From Puccinellia tenuiflora (lineage: Eukaryota > Streptophyta > Magnoliopsida > Poales > Poaceae): a stretch of DNA of 64,000 nucleotides. The notes under the pieces were generated by a model. The model made no database searches, was not told the origin of the DNA, and saw only the letters and a program-made list of their open reading frames with translations. The position numbers and the translations under genes were made by a program. Location of the stretch: assembly GCA_012064385.1 (NCBI GenBank), contig QRDG01001827.1, positions 1 to 64,000 on the forward strand, read 5' to 3'. Below are positions 22,478-34,498 of the stretch, one piece after another (the stretch's first letter is position 1; each line of letters begins with the position of its first letter).

Positions 22478-22637
22478 CTTTAGTCCCGGTTCGTGGCTAG
22501 AACCGGGACTAAAGGTCCTCTGACACCGCGCGCTGCCACGTCGGGACCCTTTGGTCCCGGTTCGTAACAGAACCGGGACTAAAGGTTGGGGCTTTAGTCC
22601 CGATTGCGCTGTCCCGGTTGCGCAACCGGGACTAAAG
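22478..22637. repeat. Right subterminal repeats of the CACTA element
   Basis: Units of CTTTAGTCCCGGTTCGTGGC and CCGGGACTAAAG form hairpins up to the right TIR, matching the left end at 10038-10308. Confidence 0.85.
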
Positions 22638-22689
22638 GGGCTGGGGAACTGGGACAAAAGCCCCGTTTTCCACCAGTGATGTCAGAAGT

Positions 22690-23545
22690 ACATCATTGAT
22701 CACATAACATATTTTATTAACAAAAACCTTTAACTTAAATTCCAAGGCTGCATTACACCTGCTATTTTGTGGCACCGTCCATGAGGATGCCCCAAATTTA
22801 TTTAGGCTTGGTGGCATAGAAATATAACGCCTCCAATCTTCCAGGATGATTCTCAAATCTTGAATTTTGTTATACAATCCAATGCAACAGTTTTCATGCA
22901 TAGTGAAAACATCATTTAAATCTCCACTTGGCTCACAAATACCACCAAAGTATGTAGTACTCAAAAACTTAACTGTTAATCAAATATCCGTAATGTAAGG
23001 ATCATGCTCTAAATTAAGTACGTCCTGGTCCTGATAACCAGGATATGTTAGTTGTACCCTATGCTTCGATTGTTCGCCTTCATATAGTTGAATCCTCCAT
23101 TAGCTATATATGTTTCTTAAGTCAGTTGCATTGCCTAGATAGTGATCACATGCAATCTGGAAATCGCCATCGGGGTAAAAATATGGAAATGGATTACGAA
23201 ACTACATGCCATCTGCATCCTGAAATGCATATGAAAGAAATAAATCAGTTTATGCTAAGTGATTTGACTCATTCATGTTTGCTAATTTCCAGGAGAAGGG
23301 TACATCTTACTGCAATGGAGTCGAAGTTAACTACAAATGCAATAGAACAGGAACTAATATATACATCGATGTTTAGCAAGAAAATGTAGCTGTAACCTTT
23401 TTCAAGAACCAGGCGCAAGAAATCCAGTCTTTTCCACATCATCGCCAGATATCCAGGAGTTAGAAACCTCTTCTCTTGAGAGAAATTCAAATCATCGCCA
23501 GATATCCATAGTCAGAAACCTCTTCTCTTGAGATATCCAGGAGTA
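22690..23545 (-). pseudogene. PF03407 nucleotide-diphospho-sugar transferase pseudogene
   Basis: Minus-strand peptides match the plant At4g15970-like family (PF03407). In order they are EKRFLTPGYLAMMWKRLDFL and VLEKGYSYIF, an intron, DADGM (stop) FRNPFPYFYPDGDFQIACDH, ANGGFNYMKANNRSI in a second frame, TYPGYQDQDVLN, then FLSTTYFGGICEPSGDLNDV and LEDWRRYISMPPSL. The DxD-type metal motif is kept (23219-23211), but the conserved Trp after it is TAG (23204-23202). There are also a frameshift near ANGG, loss of the block expected before TYPGY, and a TGA near 22985. Part of the EKRFL exon is duplicated at 23494-23545. The CACTA element sits directly beyond the C-terminal end. Confidence 0.85.
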
Positions 23546-24412
23546 AGACACTGGGAGACGAGAACACGACGGAGGCGCATTCGACACGACGGCTCGGTAC
23601 AGCACGGCGCAAGGCAGCTCCACGGCCGCGGCGAGGGGAAGCACCGCCGCTGCTTTCCGGAAGTCCGAGGCGGGAGGAGGATGTGGCTGCGTGTGTCCAT
23701 GGAGGCGGCGGAGTGAGGTGGCGGGCGGCAGGCCCAGGGCCTGGCGCGCCGGCCTCGCCATTGCCAGAGCGGCAGCGTCGGCGGCGGTGTGCACATGCGA
23801 GTGAAGCCTGTTGTGTCACCCAGCGCAACGGTCCTCGAAGGCGGACACACATCCCTGCCCGCAAACGTACCTCGTCGGCGTAAAGTTCATCTTGAAAGGC
23901 GGAAGCCGCCTCCGAGCTGGATGCAATGGAGCCACCGCCCACCGAACAGAGCCACAGTGTCACACAGACACACAGCGCAAAGCCACGGCTGAGGCGAGCG
24001 GTGGTCCACGTCAGCGCGCGAGACGGGGACGCATCGGCAGGCGCCAGATGCGCGCGCGCCACCGCATGCGAGGTGTCGTCATTCCCGTGCGTGCTGCGAT
24101 CGCCGCTGTATCTCCCAGCGCACGTCGTCGCAGATGATGACAACTCAGGTATACGCCGGCTCGATGACCGCCCGGGCCATCACGCACAGCCGATCGCGAC
24201 GGGACCCACAAGTCAGCCGCAGGAGACTGCCCTTAGGCGGCCGTCTCTACTTTCTTTTCTACCACTACACAGCCACAGGGACCGCAGGCCGTTGCATCTA
24301 ACCACCGCGGGCCAACGAACTTTGCTTCACCTCCCCGCATGTTCCCCCTCCTCATCACCGAGCTCTCTTCCTGTCCGCTCGTCGTCATCACCGAGCTCCC
24401 TTCCGCGACTCC
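23546..24412. other. GC-rich intergenic or promoter region
   Basis: CpG-rich sequence lies between the glycosyltransferase remnant and the F-box gene. Open frames on both strands are long but low-complexity (R/P/H/A-rich) and look like GC artefacts. It may contain the promoter and leader of the F-box gene and the lost first exon of the pseudogene. Confidence 0.4.
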
Positions 24413-25265
24413 ATGGATGTGTTGCCTGGGGAGCTGTGCTTCAAGATCTTCCACCTTCTGGACCACCAGTCCCTCGCCGCCGCTCCCCAAGGTTCGTTCG
24501 CGCCGCCTGACTCAATTCTTCCTCCTCGGCGGCGATCAAGCCGTCGCCGCCGTCACTTTCTCTTGTTAATCATCATGTTCTTGATCGATGTGGAGCACCA
24601 ACCGCACTGCTGGTGGCCTGAATTGCCCAAACTGCATATATAGTTTGCAGGAAGTGGAGCGCCGATCAAACCGTCTCCGTCACTTGTTATGTCGTCATTC
24701 TTTGATACGGGATTCTTATGTCGTCATCATGTTCTTGATGTGGAGTACCAACTGCTGGTGGCCTGAATTGCCAAAATGTGTAGTTTGCAGGAAGTGGAGC
24801 GCGTTGACCTGCGACGACGAGCTGTGGCGCAAGCTGTTCGAGGACCGATGGGGAGCGGACGCCGCGGCCTTCTACGCGCCGGAGCCGCAGGGCTGCAAGC
24901 CATGGAAGGACGTCTTCGTCGTGCAGGACAGATGCGACCGATACGGGCTGTACGTCAACAGACATACTACTAGTAGCTTTCATCACTACCCAATTCAGAC
25001 ACACGGCATCGTCGGCATGAGTAACATACTACCTGAATTTTACACACTCTCCAGGGGCGTCAGGATTATCAGGGAAGGGAACGACTACTACCTGATCTAC
25101 CAAGGTGAGATCCAGAGCTACCTGGGCACCAGCTACGGCGCCAAGGATGCACAGCCAGCCAGGAGCGGCGGTGAGGCCGAGAAGAGGCAGATATCTGACC
25201 GGATCCTCTTCTTCCTCGGGGACCTGGAGACTGCCTACGCGGATGCCAAACGTGTCAAGGCGTGA
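24413..25265 (+). CDS. F-box protein, two exons, about 186 residues
   Basis: Likely an SCF ubiquitin-ligase substrate adaptor. Exon 1 (24413-24491) encodes MDVLPGELCFKIFHLLDHQS...; exon 2 (24784-25265) begins inside the F-box. Joined across the intron, the box reads ...SLAAAPQ|VCRKWSALTCDDELW..., a good match to the F-box consensus at residues 3-45. The C-terminal part (RILFFLGDLETAYADAKRVK at the end) has no repeat domain such as kelch or LRR, so the substrate-binding mode is unknown. The donor is GTTCGT at 24492 and the acceptor TGTAG at 24783. An older duplicate of the intron 3' part and exon start lies in the intron at 24533-24662. The gene converges with MYG1, with 495 bp between the stop codons. 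Confidence 0.8.
24533..24803 (+). repeat. Imperfect tandem duplication spanning the F-box acceptor
   Basis: CGATCAAG(C)CCGTC...TTTGCAGGAAGTGGAGCGC occurs at about 24533-24662 and again at 24663-24803, each with a TAG|TTTGCAGGAAGTGG acceptor. Only the second copy continues into coding exon 2. Confidence 0.85.
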
Positions 25266-25760
25266 CCCGGTGTCGGTCAGAAAACAAGCTGTTGAATATG
25301 TCTGTATCATAATTCCTGTTATTACCGTTTTGCATATCTCGTGCATAGAAGCTGTATCTACGTACGTACAGACACTCCATACTGTTTTACCTTCGTAGCT
25401 CTCACGATTTCTTCATTCGGATATTACAATTCTGATGTTCGCCTGTAATAAATCTGTTAGCACTTCTCAACTGGCGGGCGACACTATCATTCAGTCGCTT
25501 ATGCATATAAAATACTTGCAGCAGCGATAAAACAGTGACGGAAGTGCAGCAAATTAATAAGTTTCAGCATTTTTAATCAAATCCAACTCTTCTTGTTCAG
25601 TTTCGTACAGATAATCAATCTCTGCTATCAGTTGATGTTTTACGCCGAGGAACATACATACTCAAATGCAGCAAATCAAGGGTAAAATTGGTGCAGGTGC
25701 AGCGCTCATTTTGCAAGTCAATCATAACATGGGTAAGACCGTTTTACTGCTTCGGTTGAA
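25266..25760. other. Convergent 3' flank between F-box and MYG1 genes
   Basis: An AT-rich 495-bp spacer probably holds both 3' UTRs. AATAAA-like words occur (for example GTAATAAATC near 25445 on plus), but no polyadenylation site was assigned. Confidence 0.4.
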
Positions 25761-28700
25761 TTAGCATTTGAGGGCAGCTCTTGCCATTTCCAATGCTCCT
25801 TCGTATGTCTTATTCCCACCAATGAAGCCGCTCATGTGAATGAACACACAGCCAGGGATGCCAGTTTCCTTGGACAGTTCATCATCTCTCATGCCCCTCC
25901 ACTTCTCTGGGAGAGCCTGTCGGCTCTCGAATCTATCCGGAGCAACAGAGACAGCTTGCACCCGCCAGCTTTTGCTCCTCTCATCCTGCAGTTATGCGGC
26001 CGAAATAAACATTCATATAAAAGTCTGGTGAACAATGGTAGGAAGAAAAAGTTGAAACAAGTTGCAACGACAAAAATAAAAGCATGTGCAGAAAGTTGAT
26101 CGTAATGCTAGCTGACAAACCATCAGTCAAGTGCTAAACGACCTCTACTATAAGCATTACAACACTTCACTTCCAGATTAGCATTTTGGCAGTAACTACG
26201 CACAAGTTTACTTACTGTCAAAAAAACCTAGAGGTACATTAACGAAATTCATGCTGGATGACTGGGAAGGGGCAACACTTCTTACCTGATACAGAACATA
26301 CTTAGTCAGAGGATCAGTCTTCAGCTCCTGCTCCAGCTCAAATAAATGAAGTTTCCACTGCCATAACAGAGCAGCGTTCAGGTTACATACATGGTCTTCC
26401 TAGTTCTATCACACTTAGATACTAATTATGCAAAGCACTTGCTGAAATAAGTTTAAATAAGAAAAGCCACAAAAACTAGTTGACATTGGTGAAATATGCA
26501 ATCGGCAGCAAACTGAGAAAACACCTGGTGCCAATACTTAGAAGCATTGGCTACTGTTCTGTTATGCAACTGTTTTCAAGTTTCAACACTTCTACATCAG
26601 ATCAAAATGACATGGTTTCAGGTAGAAAACACAAAAACCAATGAGCACATTAAAGATTAACATAACCATATTACGTACAACATGCTTCCACATGATTCAG
26701 ATACCGACAGTCGAAAAACATCAGTTGTGGATATAACAAAAATTGATGTAGTCTAATAGCTACCAGGATCTTACCGGGCAGAATCTATCTAGAACCATGA
26801 TTTCTCCACTTGGATCAACCTTTCCTCTTGACAGCAAACACTCCATGACAATAGATCTTGCAGGCAGCCACGACTTGACATGAAAGCGGACACTCTGGCA
26901 GTGAAAGCAGAAAAATAGTCATACAGACAGGAGATGTTCAGCTTAGGGAGTAATGGAATCCGGGACAATCCCATTGGGAAAAAGGCAAAGATATATAGCA
27001 GACTGTATTTAACAATTCCTAAGCAGCGCATGAACAAAACACATCAACAGACAAAGAAGGCATAAGCCATAGTGTCATACCTCCATAAATTCACTTCCAG
27101 CAAGCAGCATCGCCTGTTGAAATGCAGCATTTTCCTTCTCAGGTGATTGATCTGGATCAGTCCAGTCTGGATTAAAACGCCCAACACGTGAAGACAAGTG
27201 TGTATTGTTCACATACTTGGGAGGTTGCTCTGTGTCATATTGATTGATTCCATTATCAATTGCATCAAGTGCCTGTTACATGAAAGATACACTGCTTCTT
27301 TGGCACATCGTGCGGAAAAATATTGTATTGCGCAATTAAGACATTAATAGTAGACAAAAAATACATGAATTAATAGGGGGATAGCTGGATTTGTCTCAGA
27401 AAATTGATGCCAGATGACAGTTCTTTACGCCTTAGTAACATGTCAACCTTGAGCCTAAGTACGGAACTTGTCAATTGAGTGATAATAGGCCTATATTACC
27501 CCTTTTCTGCCTGCAAGAAACAACTCTGAACCACACAGCCAGCTAGCTACAAGCACCCAACTGCAATAGCGTTTTGCCAACGTACAGTGTAGCTTTCCAT
27601 AACAATCCTACTAAAGCCACAACTCATCTATATGTCAAAGCTAGCTGCAAAATCTAACCGAAGAAACAGTTCAGATAGAAGTGTAGATTCTTGAACTCCC
27701 TGCCTGAGTATCCTATGTTTAGGCAACCATGAACTCATAAATTTCACAGCTGGTATTGTTGATTCCTAGACTACTAGTCAACTTGTCTTATCCTTCAATC
27801 AAAGTTTCCACATTACAGAAAGTACTAATATAAATTCAGCGGCTGGTTACGAGTTTAGATTCACACCTCAACAAAGCTTTTGTATATGGCAAGATACACA
27901 CGGTGAACATCTTCATGGTCCTCATTAAGCTGAAGCTCCTTTGCAATTATCTCCTTGCCAAAATGCTGCAATATCAAAGAGAATTTAAATGATAAGCAAG
28001 CATCATTTGAATAAATGGAAAAAAGTAGCATTGAGAATCAATTTGCAACTTTTAACGATAGATTAATAAATTGTCAAAACTCAAAAGGCTGCTATGAAAT
28101 TTCACAACAACCAGCAACAAATCCCCAATGAATACACCTTGATATGTAGTGCAGTTGGGGACACATTTTAGCAGATGCTGCCAAATTTTATAACATATCT
28201 CTACTACTATAGTGTAGCAGTTTTGAATTTGGATTTACCACTTCACTCCGAGTTTTCCCACCAAAACAACCACAGGTCTTCTCTGCCGTTCATTTGTCAT
28301 AATGGGCTGAAATCTGCCGTTCATCAATCACCAACACCCAGAATCTAACGGCTAGCATGCGATGGATTCGCCTCTCCTGCCGCACACAGCAAGCTAGCCT
28401 GTCCCGATCCAGTTGTGTGCCACCTAGGAGCTAGAGGATTTTTCCAGAAACTTGTACGTACGGTTCTGGGCTGAGTGGATTTTCTGTAGGTGAGTGTTCT
28501 AGGATTCTACTGTAGGTAGCATTCCGTAAATGAAAAAAAATCAACAGATGTGCTTCACGTTCTACTCACCATCTCAGATCTTATATGCTGAATGTTTCTT
28601 TTTAATTGAAGCTTACACATAAAATAAATAAAATTTGAAACGTGCAATAACCAGAACACTTCAATTTTTTTAGAGGCTAATTATATCATCAAATGAACAA

Positions 28701-30996
28701 TCTCACTTCCTAAATTCTGAACGTATTAAAAAAATATTTCTTCATATTCTTATGAATTATTCACTACAATTTTGCATTTCATATTTCAAATTCACTAAAA
28801 ATAATAATTGAATAAAATAAAATAAATAGTTTGTCCATATAAAAAACCACTCTTGACATTTTTTAGAGAAACACAAACTGACTTTGAGTCGTCCATACAG
28901 AAATTAAGTATTGTATACTCCCATTTAGCTTGATCTAGAACGTGTTTTTGAGGAAATTAATAGTGCGTGAATCAGCAATTAAAATCCTAGATTCCATAAA
29001 AAGATACACGTTAACATTTTAGCATTTGTTATAAGGTTTTTTCTGTTCCCCTGGATGACTGAGAAATGGCTTCTTTTAAATCGAAGTTAAGAACCATACG
29101 ATCTAAAAAATATTCAGATCTATGTAAGTTCAAATATATGATAAATATCTTGAGCGGCTAAAATTGTTAGATGCGAGATAAATAATTATAAGTTTAGTAA
29201 GAAATAACAACTCCATCTTTTATGTAGTGCAAGAAACTATTTATAAAATTGACTGAAAAATAGTCACTCCCTTCGTTATATATTCTGAAGGTATTCTAGG
29301 TGTTTATATTTGTGTATTCCAAAAAAACTCATGTTAGTACGTACGTAAAATACACGAGAATGTCACATGCAAAATTTATGAGAAACATTGACAATATGTT
29401 TTACTTTATAATTCTAAAATGTGTTAGAATTCAATTAAAAATATAACATGGTAAATTTATATATATCCATACGAGTATCCCACCATTCCAAAATATTTGA
29501 TGTTTATTTATATCACATATGGACTAAAATGAGTGAAATTATACACTAAAACATGTCTAGATACATGCGAACAAATGCCAATTATTTTGAGACAAAGGTA
29601 ATATTAAATAACATTTGTTTTTAAAAAGTGTATGCTTCTATTGTGTCTTTTAACATGCGAAGCATGTGCTACTTACTAGTAGCTTCTAATGGAAAAGAAT
29701 TATTGTAGAAAACCTGCATCATGTATGGGAGATTGGGAGGTACCTTGTAAACAAGCCCTGCACTGCTAAGTTTCGTGTTAAAGCCATGTCCAAAGACCTC
29801 GTTGAAGCCCTTCTGGTGATGATCATAGCGATGCCGGCTGGGATCATAAACGCCACCTACATCAAGGACAGCCTCCAGCGAATCGAGGATCTAGAGTGAA
29901 GTTCCACCAGAGAGGCAAACAAGTAAGCGGATAACAGAATATACCAAATGACAGAGCATATGTTTAATGTTTTTGCTGTATCACATATAACAGAGATTCA
30001 AAAGAAAATCACTCAACCAAATGGAGAACAGGCACCCATAATAACACAAAGTCATATCCTCACTCAACTCTAATGATTGAATTGTTGAGGAAATCGTTAG
30101 CTGGTAGTTGCTCGGTCAGCTAGCGAATAGAGGATTAACAGGTGAATCGGCCAGTTAACCAGCTGATTAATGAATTAATCGGCCGATTAACCAGTTAAAC
30201 AACTGCTCGGTAAACATATCCAAGCAGGGATTAACCAGTTAAGTGGTTAATCGGCTGATTTTTTAACAGGGAATTGACATGAACTACACACTGAAGGGAT
30301 ATGATAAAAGACACCTATCATGGATAAGATAACATTCTTAAACTACATGGCATACTAACTCTATACTTAGCATGAGATGTAGACAGATATAGCTCATGAA
30401 TTTCCATACCAGATGGTATAGTGTCGCAGCACATAAGAAAAAAACAAATCCGAAGGGTTTCAGTTCACAGTTTCACATTCATAGAGCCGTCAGCCGTACG
30501 AAACCACTGTCCAGATATAACAAAATCAGTCTAATAATGGGTTAAATTGGCATATCCAGACCTAATTGCAACCTAATACGTCCGTGAAGTTTACGAATCT
30601 TAGCACGCAATCCCGTAACAGACCTAATTCGCTGAAACTTCTTTTTTTTGGGGGAAATGGCGGCAGGCCAATCGAGGCAGTGGCGAAGCGACAGACCTGG
30701 GAGTCGCGGGTGCGGACGACGTCGGCGCCTGCGAACTGGGAGGTGAGGCGGATGAGGAAGCAGCCGAGCGCCTCGTCGCAGTGGAAGCTGCCGTTGTGGG
30801 TCCCCACGCGCTTGCCGCTCCCCGCGCCGTTGGTGGAATCGCCGTCGGCGGCGGCGACTGACGAGTAGATCCTCAGACGCTTGGGCGAGGAGGCGCCGGC
30901 GGCGGCCATGGGGAAAGGGTTTAGGATTTGGGAACGCACGCGGGGGAGGAACGTGACGGCTCGCTGCGACAGCCTCCAAGCGCAGGCGGCGAGCAT
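25761..30996 (-). CDS. MYG1 (UPF0160) DHH-type exonuclease, seven exons
   Basis: MYG1 family proteins are DHH-superfamily 3'-5' RNA exonucleases of mitochondria and nucleus/nucleolus. Exons on the minus strand: 30997-free start ATG 30996 to 30697, 29890-29744, 27965-27867, 27272-27081, 26894-26775, 26357-26286 and 25985-25761 (TAA). All are GT/AG, and each exon is a whole number of codons (100, 49, 33, 64, 40, 24 and 75 including stop), giving 384 residues, the family's usual length. The HNGSFHCDEAL motif is at residues 67-77 and DHH at 123-125 (RYDHHQKGF). The end carries CVFIHMSGFIGGNKTYEGAL. Residues 1-30 are Arg-rich and lack acidic residues, fitting a mitochondrial targeting peptide; Met30 could be an alternative start. 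No damage was seen. Confidence 0.93.
29478..29608. mobile_element. Decayed Stowaway-type MITE in MYG1 intron 2
   Basis: CCACCATTCCAAAATATTTG on the left and TTATTTTGAGACAAAGG on the right form an imperfect inverted repeat. The TACACTAAAACATGTCTAGA core is typical of grass Stowaway/Tc1-Mariner MITEs. The terminal CTCC is degraded. Confidence 0.4.
30070..30280. repeat. TTAACCAG / TTAATCGGC repeat patch in MYG1 intron 1
   Basis: Short words (TTAACCAGTTAA, GAATTAATCGGCCGATTAACC) recur in both orientations over about 200 bp, forming nested palindromes. No element ends were identified. Confidence 0.5.
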
Positions 30997-32120
30997 TATA
31001 GTCGAGCGGACGATGGGCTGAGGTGGTTTCCTGGGTGTGTCGAGATGGTAGGGTTTTGACGGGGGGTTTTGGGCCTTTTGGGAGACACCCTGTCGCATTG
31101 CCCAACTTCAAACCGAAGATATTTCATGAGTTTCTAGAAATATAAGTATTAGATATTTAAATTTGCAGATTTTTAGCTGTCAAACAAACTCAAACGTTTT
31201 TTCTAGAATGAACTCAAACCATTTCACATTGTTAGTACATGGTTATTTTTGTTGAAGTGTCTCAAAGTCTTACAATAAACATTAAGGGCTAACTTTTTTT
31301 TTTGCACGAACATAAAAAAAGCGACTTGGGGTTAGACAGCACTCCAAGCAGTTTGAAAGAAAAAATTTAGGTGTATACACACGAGAGAGCAGGAGTTGGC
31401 ACTCGAACTCAAATTCTCGCGGGCATGGTAGGTATCAGCACCTTAAGCTTCTTTTCTTCGGTACAACGACAACGAGGGACTAGATTGTCAATTTTTTCAT
31501 TGATGCGTAAGACTAACATATCAACATTATTCATTTTTGTGGTTTTTAGGGTTTAGCATATGCACTCCTTGTATATAACAGTCAAATGACAGCCTCGCAT
31601 CCTCGCAAAAAAACAGAAATACCAACATCGCAAGAAAAAGATGTGTCGAATGCCACCAGTATGTCCATACGGGATTATTCTGTGCAACCAAACAATTGAT
31701 GCACCTAGTGCACCCGGCTCCGGTTGACAACATAAAAAAAATCAATAAATCCAAGATAAGTGTTATGGTATTGGAACGACATAAATTTACATGATCACAA
31801 AAATCCAAGATAAGTGTTATGGTATTGGAAATCGTTAACTGGTAATTGAAAAACAACATCAACGTAGAAAATGACAAAGGTGTTATCAGGTGACAATGGG
31901 CCAGATTCAAAGCCCAACTTATAGTTGGCACTATTCATCGTTGATTTATCTATTTTGTTTCTTAACTTGTGTTATGAATTTTGATTATAAATTTTATGAC
32001 ATGTTAGATATGAGTAATAGCTAGGTCTTTTATTTTTCATCTAGGTCCCCCCCCCCCCCCCCCCCCCCCAAAGTAGGATGCACCGGGTGCACCAATTACT
32101 TAAAGAAAAAAAGATTAAAG
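30997..32120. other. Intergenic DNA upstream of MYG1
   Basis: An AT-rich region with the MYG1 promoter side at about 31000-31100. It contains a 29-bp direct duplication (AATCCAAGATAAGTGTTATG...) at about 31748 and 31802, and a poly-C run at about 32047-32069. No gene was recognised; the minus frame 31527-31931 has no known motif. Confidence 0.5.
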
Positions 32121-32435
32121 TCTAGTTTGGCAGCAAAGTTTTCTAAGACTGAAGTATTCTAATACAACACTATGTACATGTCCGGGCAAAAAATAGTACT
32201 AAAGTTTCAATATATCATAGTTTATATTTCGCTGTTTTGAAAAGAAACAAAAAGAGGTCTACCTCTTTTTTCTATACTGTAAAAAAAATTACATTATTGT
32301 AGATACTTTGGTGTAAAACTGCCCCTTTAGGTAAAGTCAAACATATTAAAGTATTGAAAACCATGGTATTCTCATAGACCATGATATTTTTAAAATATTT
32401 TGAAAAAACTTTGCTCCCAGACGCACCCTAAACTA
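32121..32435. mobile_element. Probable MITE, hAT or Tourist type
   Basis: The left end reads TCTAGTTTGGCAGCAAAGTT. The reverse complement of the right end reads GGTGCGTCTGGGAGCAAAGT. These imperfect inverted termini enclose about 300 bp of AT-rich sequence without ORFs. No clear target duplication was found, so the superfamily is uncertain. Confidence 0.45.
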
Positions 32436-32597
32436 CCCACACTAATCAAATCTTTAGATCAAATTATATTACGCCTTCACTTAGTACTAGTAAAAGGCAA
32501 TGTAAAAAACGTCATTATCTATGCCCCAACTTTTTTTGATTTTTTTAAAAAACATTAAGCTTGTCGACAAAAATCGGGTGCACAGGCGCACCAATTA

Positions 32598-32853
32598 CTC
32601 CATCCGTTCCAAAATATAAGGCGTGTTATTTGTATGATGTTCTCTGATGCTTGACCTCATCTAATAATATATAATAAATTATATGAATTGAGAATGTATA
32701 AATAGTACAGTTGAATTCGTCTTGCAAAATTCTTTCATTTCATATATCATTATACTAGATTCGTGAACATATTATAAATATAAATCATGGGTCAAGGTTA
32801 TACGTCATTAACCAATAAAATTTAAAAACGCCTTATATTTTGATACAGAGGAA
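32598..32853. mobile_element. Stowaway MITE (Tc1/Mariner type)
   Basis: The termini CTCCATCCGTTCCAAAATAT and, reversed, TTCCTCTGTATCAAAATATA continue into AAGGCG on both sides and are flanked by TA (32596-32597 and 32854-32855). About 256 bp, AT-rich, no ORF. Confidence 0.85.
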
Positions 32854-34021
32854 TACGACACAAGAAGGGGGTGTTGGAGGCCTGGAACCAGCTGACTAGC
32901 AGAGGGCAGCAGCCGCCCCCAGTACATGGCCAGCGCTGCAGACGGAGGCGGCGGCACCAAGACAGCACGGCGCACCGGCGCGATCTGACATGTGCGAGCG
33001 TGTGCCGATCTCTCACGTGTGCCCCCCGAACAACCAGCAGACTTGCCTCGGCATATGCTAACTGAAAACAACTCAGTGTGTGCTTAAATTAGATGTCGTA
33101 ACGTGTCAAGAATCTTGCACGGGGAGGAGCCACCCAAGTGTGTGCGCTTTCTCTGAGGGCCTGCCTAGAACGATTCTCCTCCCCCTCGGAGCGTGCAATG
33201 TGGCCACATGGTTGGCTGCAACTTGTGAGCAACTGAGCATCGACTAGCATACGAAATCTAATTGCCTATAGTAAGTAGACAACAATTGTTTTTGTTAACC
33301 ACTATTGGTTGCGAGCAAAGTGTACATCTTTTCGGCCGGTTTGTTAACTCCAAAGTCCACTTTGATGTGTACTTATAGTAGTACATCGTGGTGCTTTAGT
33401 GGCTACTTAAAGCGTGTAATCGCGACGATATGTTACGGACGCCGACGGTGTGCCCTCCGTGCAAACCATAAAAAAGAAGAAGAAGAAGCGTGTAGTCGCG
33501 TGATGTTACTGACGCCACCCGATAGTGTGCCCTCCGTACAAATCATACCCTTTTAATTGACAAATTGTTTGCTTCTCACTTGTATGTATCCTGGATGGTA
33601 CATTTTCAATTATGTATCCAATGTACCGCCTTGTGAAGTGACACTTATGTATATATGCCAGATAAACAACATGGCAGAGCATATGATCGTCGGAGAAAAA
33701 ATATGAATTCTACTAGTCTATAGTCTGGACATGAAGGTGACACAGGGGAGGGGAATAATTGTTGGATTTAGTCAATTTGGTGCTACAGTTACTTGTTGCA
33801 AATCTCTATTTCCCTGTGAATTCGTAATAGAGCGTTCCAGACGATCTTTTCTGCCTCCAAGCTTGGGAGTAACCGGCTCCCTCAAGCTGCTCATCATGCA
33901 CGCCGGTTAGAAAGCTGGAGGTGACACGCCAGAATATTGAGAGGCGCCATGCGTACACGCACAATTCTGAAGTTTTAGACGCTAGTATTTGGTATGTGGG
34001 ACATTGGATCGGTCGACGCTT
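32854..34021. other. Intergenic DNA downstream of the FLZ gene
   Basis: A GC-rich patch (32870-33060) has only short biased frames. A diverged tandem duplication of about 70 bp occurs at about 33412-33470 and 33488-33548 (GCGTGTAATCGCG / GCGTGTAGTCGCG ... GTGTGCCCTCCGT). No gene was recognised. Confidence 0.5.
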
Positions 34022-34498
34022 CTACCGAGCCCAGACAGGCACTCTGTGCGCGTTCTGCTGCCGCCGCTGCTGCTCCCTCGTCGCGGCCGCGGACTGCCTG
34101 GACCTCTTCTCCGCCGCCTCGTCGCTGTCGATCTGCTGCTGCCGGCACTCCTCGCTGCAGAACGGGGTGTCGCCTCTGCACGAGCAAATTTGATTGATTC
34201 AGAACCATCACAGGACAGAGTGTCACCTTCTACCTAACAAAATGGTGTATTGGTATCTAGCTGTTTACCTGTACATGAAGATGTCTCTGTTCCCGGCGAG
34301 TATGCGCGCGCACCGGAAGCAGGCGTCGAGGTAGTGGTGGCGAAGTTCACCGGCGTCGTCGTCGTCGCGGGATGACGCACGGCGGGGCCTCGGCGACGGC
34401 GAGCTCCGGTTGCGGGAGGAGGAGTGCGCGGCGGGGAAGCATGTGTTGATTTCGGTGGTTGTCTCCAAGGAGGCGGGGAAGTAGTAGTAGTCCTCCAT
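34022..34498 (-). CDS. FCS-like zinc finger (FLZ) protein, two exons, 127 residues
   Basis: FLZ (formerly DUF581) proteins are plant-specific adaptors that bind SnRK1 kinase subunits. Exon 1 runs 34498-34269 and exon 2 34175-34022 (TAG), with a GT/AG intron splitting an Arg codon. The protein starts MEDYYYFPASLETTTEINTC, passes a Ser/Arg-rich linker, and has the zinc finger at about residues 55-95: HYLDACFRCARILAGNRDIF then MYRGDTPFCSEECRQQQID. The cysteines are 60, 63, 83 and 87 (C-x2-C...C-x3-C). The tail is Gln/Arg-rich. The frame stays open upstream of 34498, but that peptide looks like leader sequence; ATG 34498 gives the usual short FLZ N-terminus. Confidence 0.92.

Larger units (their letters stand above)
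9997..22678 (+). mobile_element. CACTA (En/Spm-type) DNA transposon, complete ends
   Basis: The left end CACTAGTAGAAAAC (9997-10010) and right end GTTTTCCACCAGTG (22665-22678) are inverted repeats with two mismatches. They are flanked by the 3-bp target duplication ATG (9994-9996 and 22679-22681). Both ends carry subterminal hairpin repeats built on TTTAGTCCCGG. The two main genes lie in the same orientation: a TNPD-type transposase and a second gene with a Ulp1-like protease domain. At 12,682 bp it has autonomous-type structure. Single-base frameshifts in both genes would make it defective unless they are sequence errors. Confidence 0.95.

Noticed and set aside
24588..24783. F-box ORF starting at 24588 without an intron
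   Set aside because: That reading runs through intron sequence and lacks the N-terminal half of the F-box; splicing 24491 to 24784 restores the consensus.
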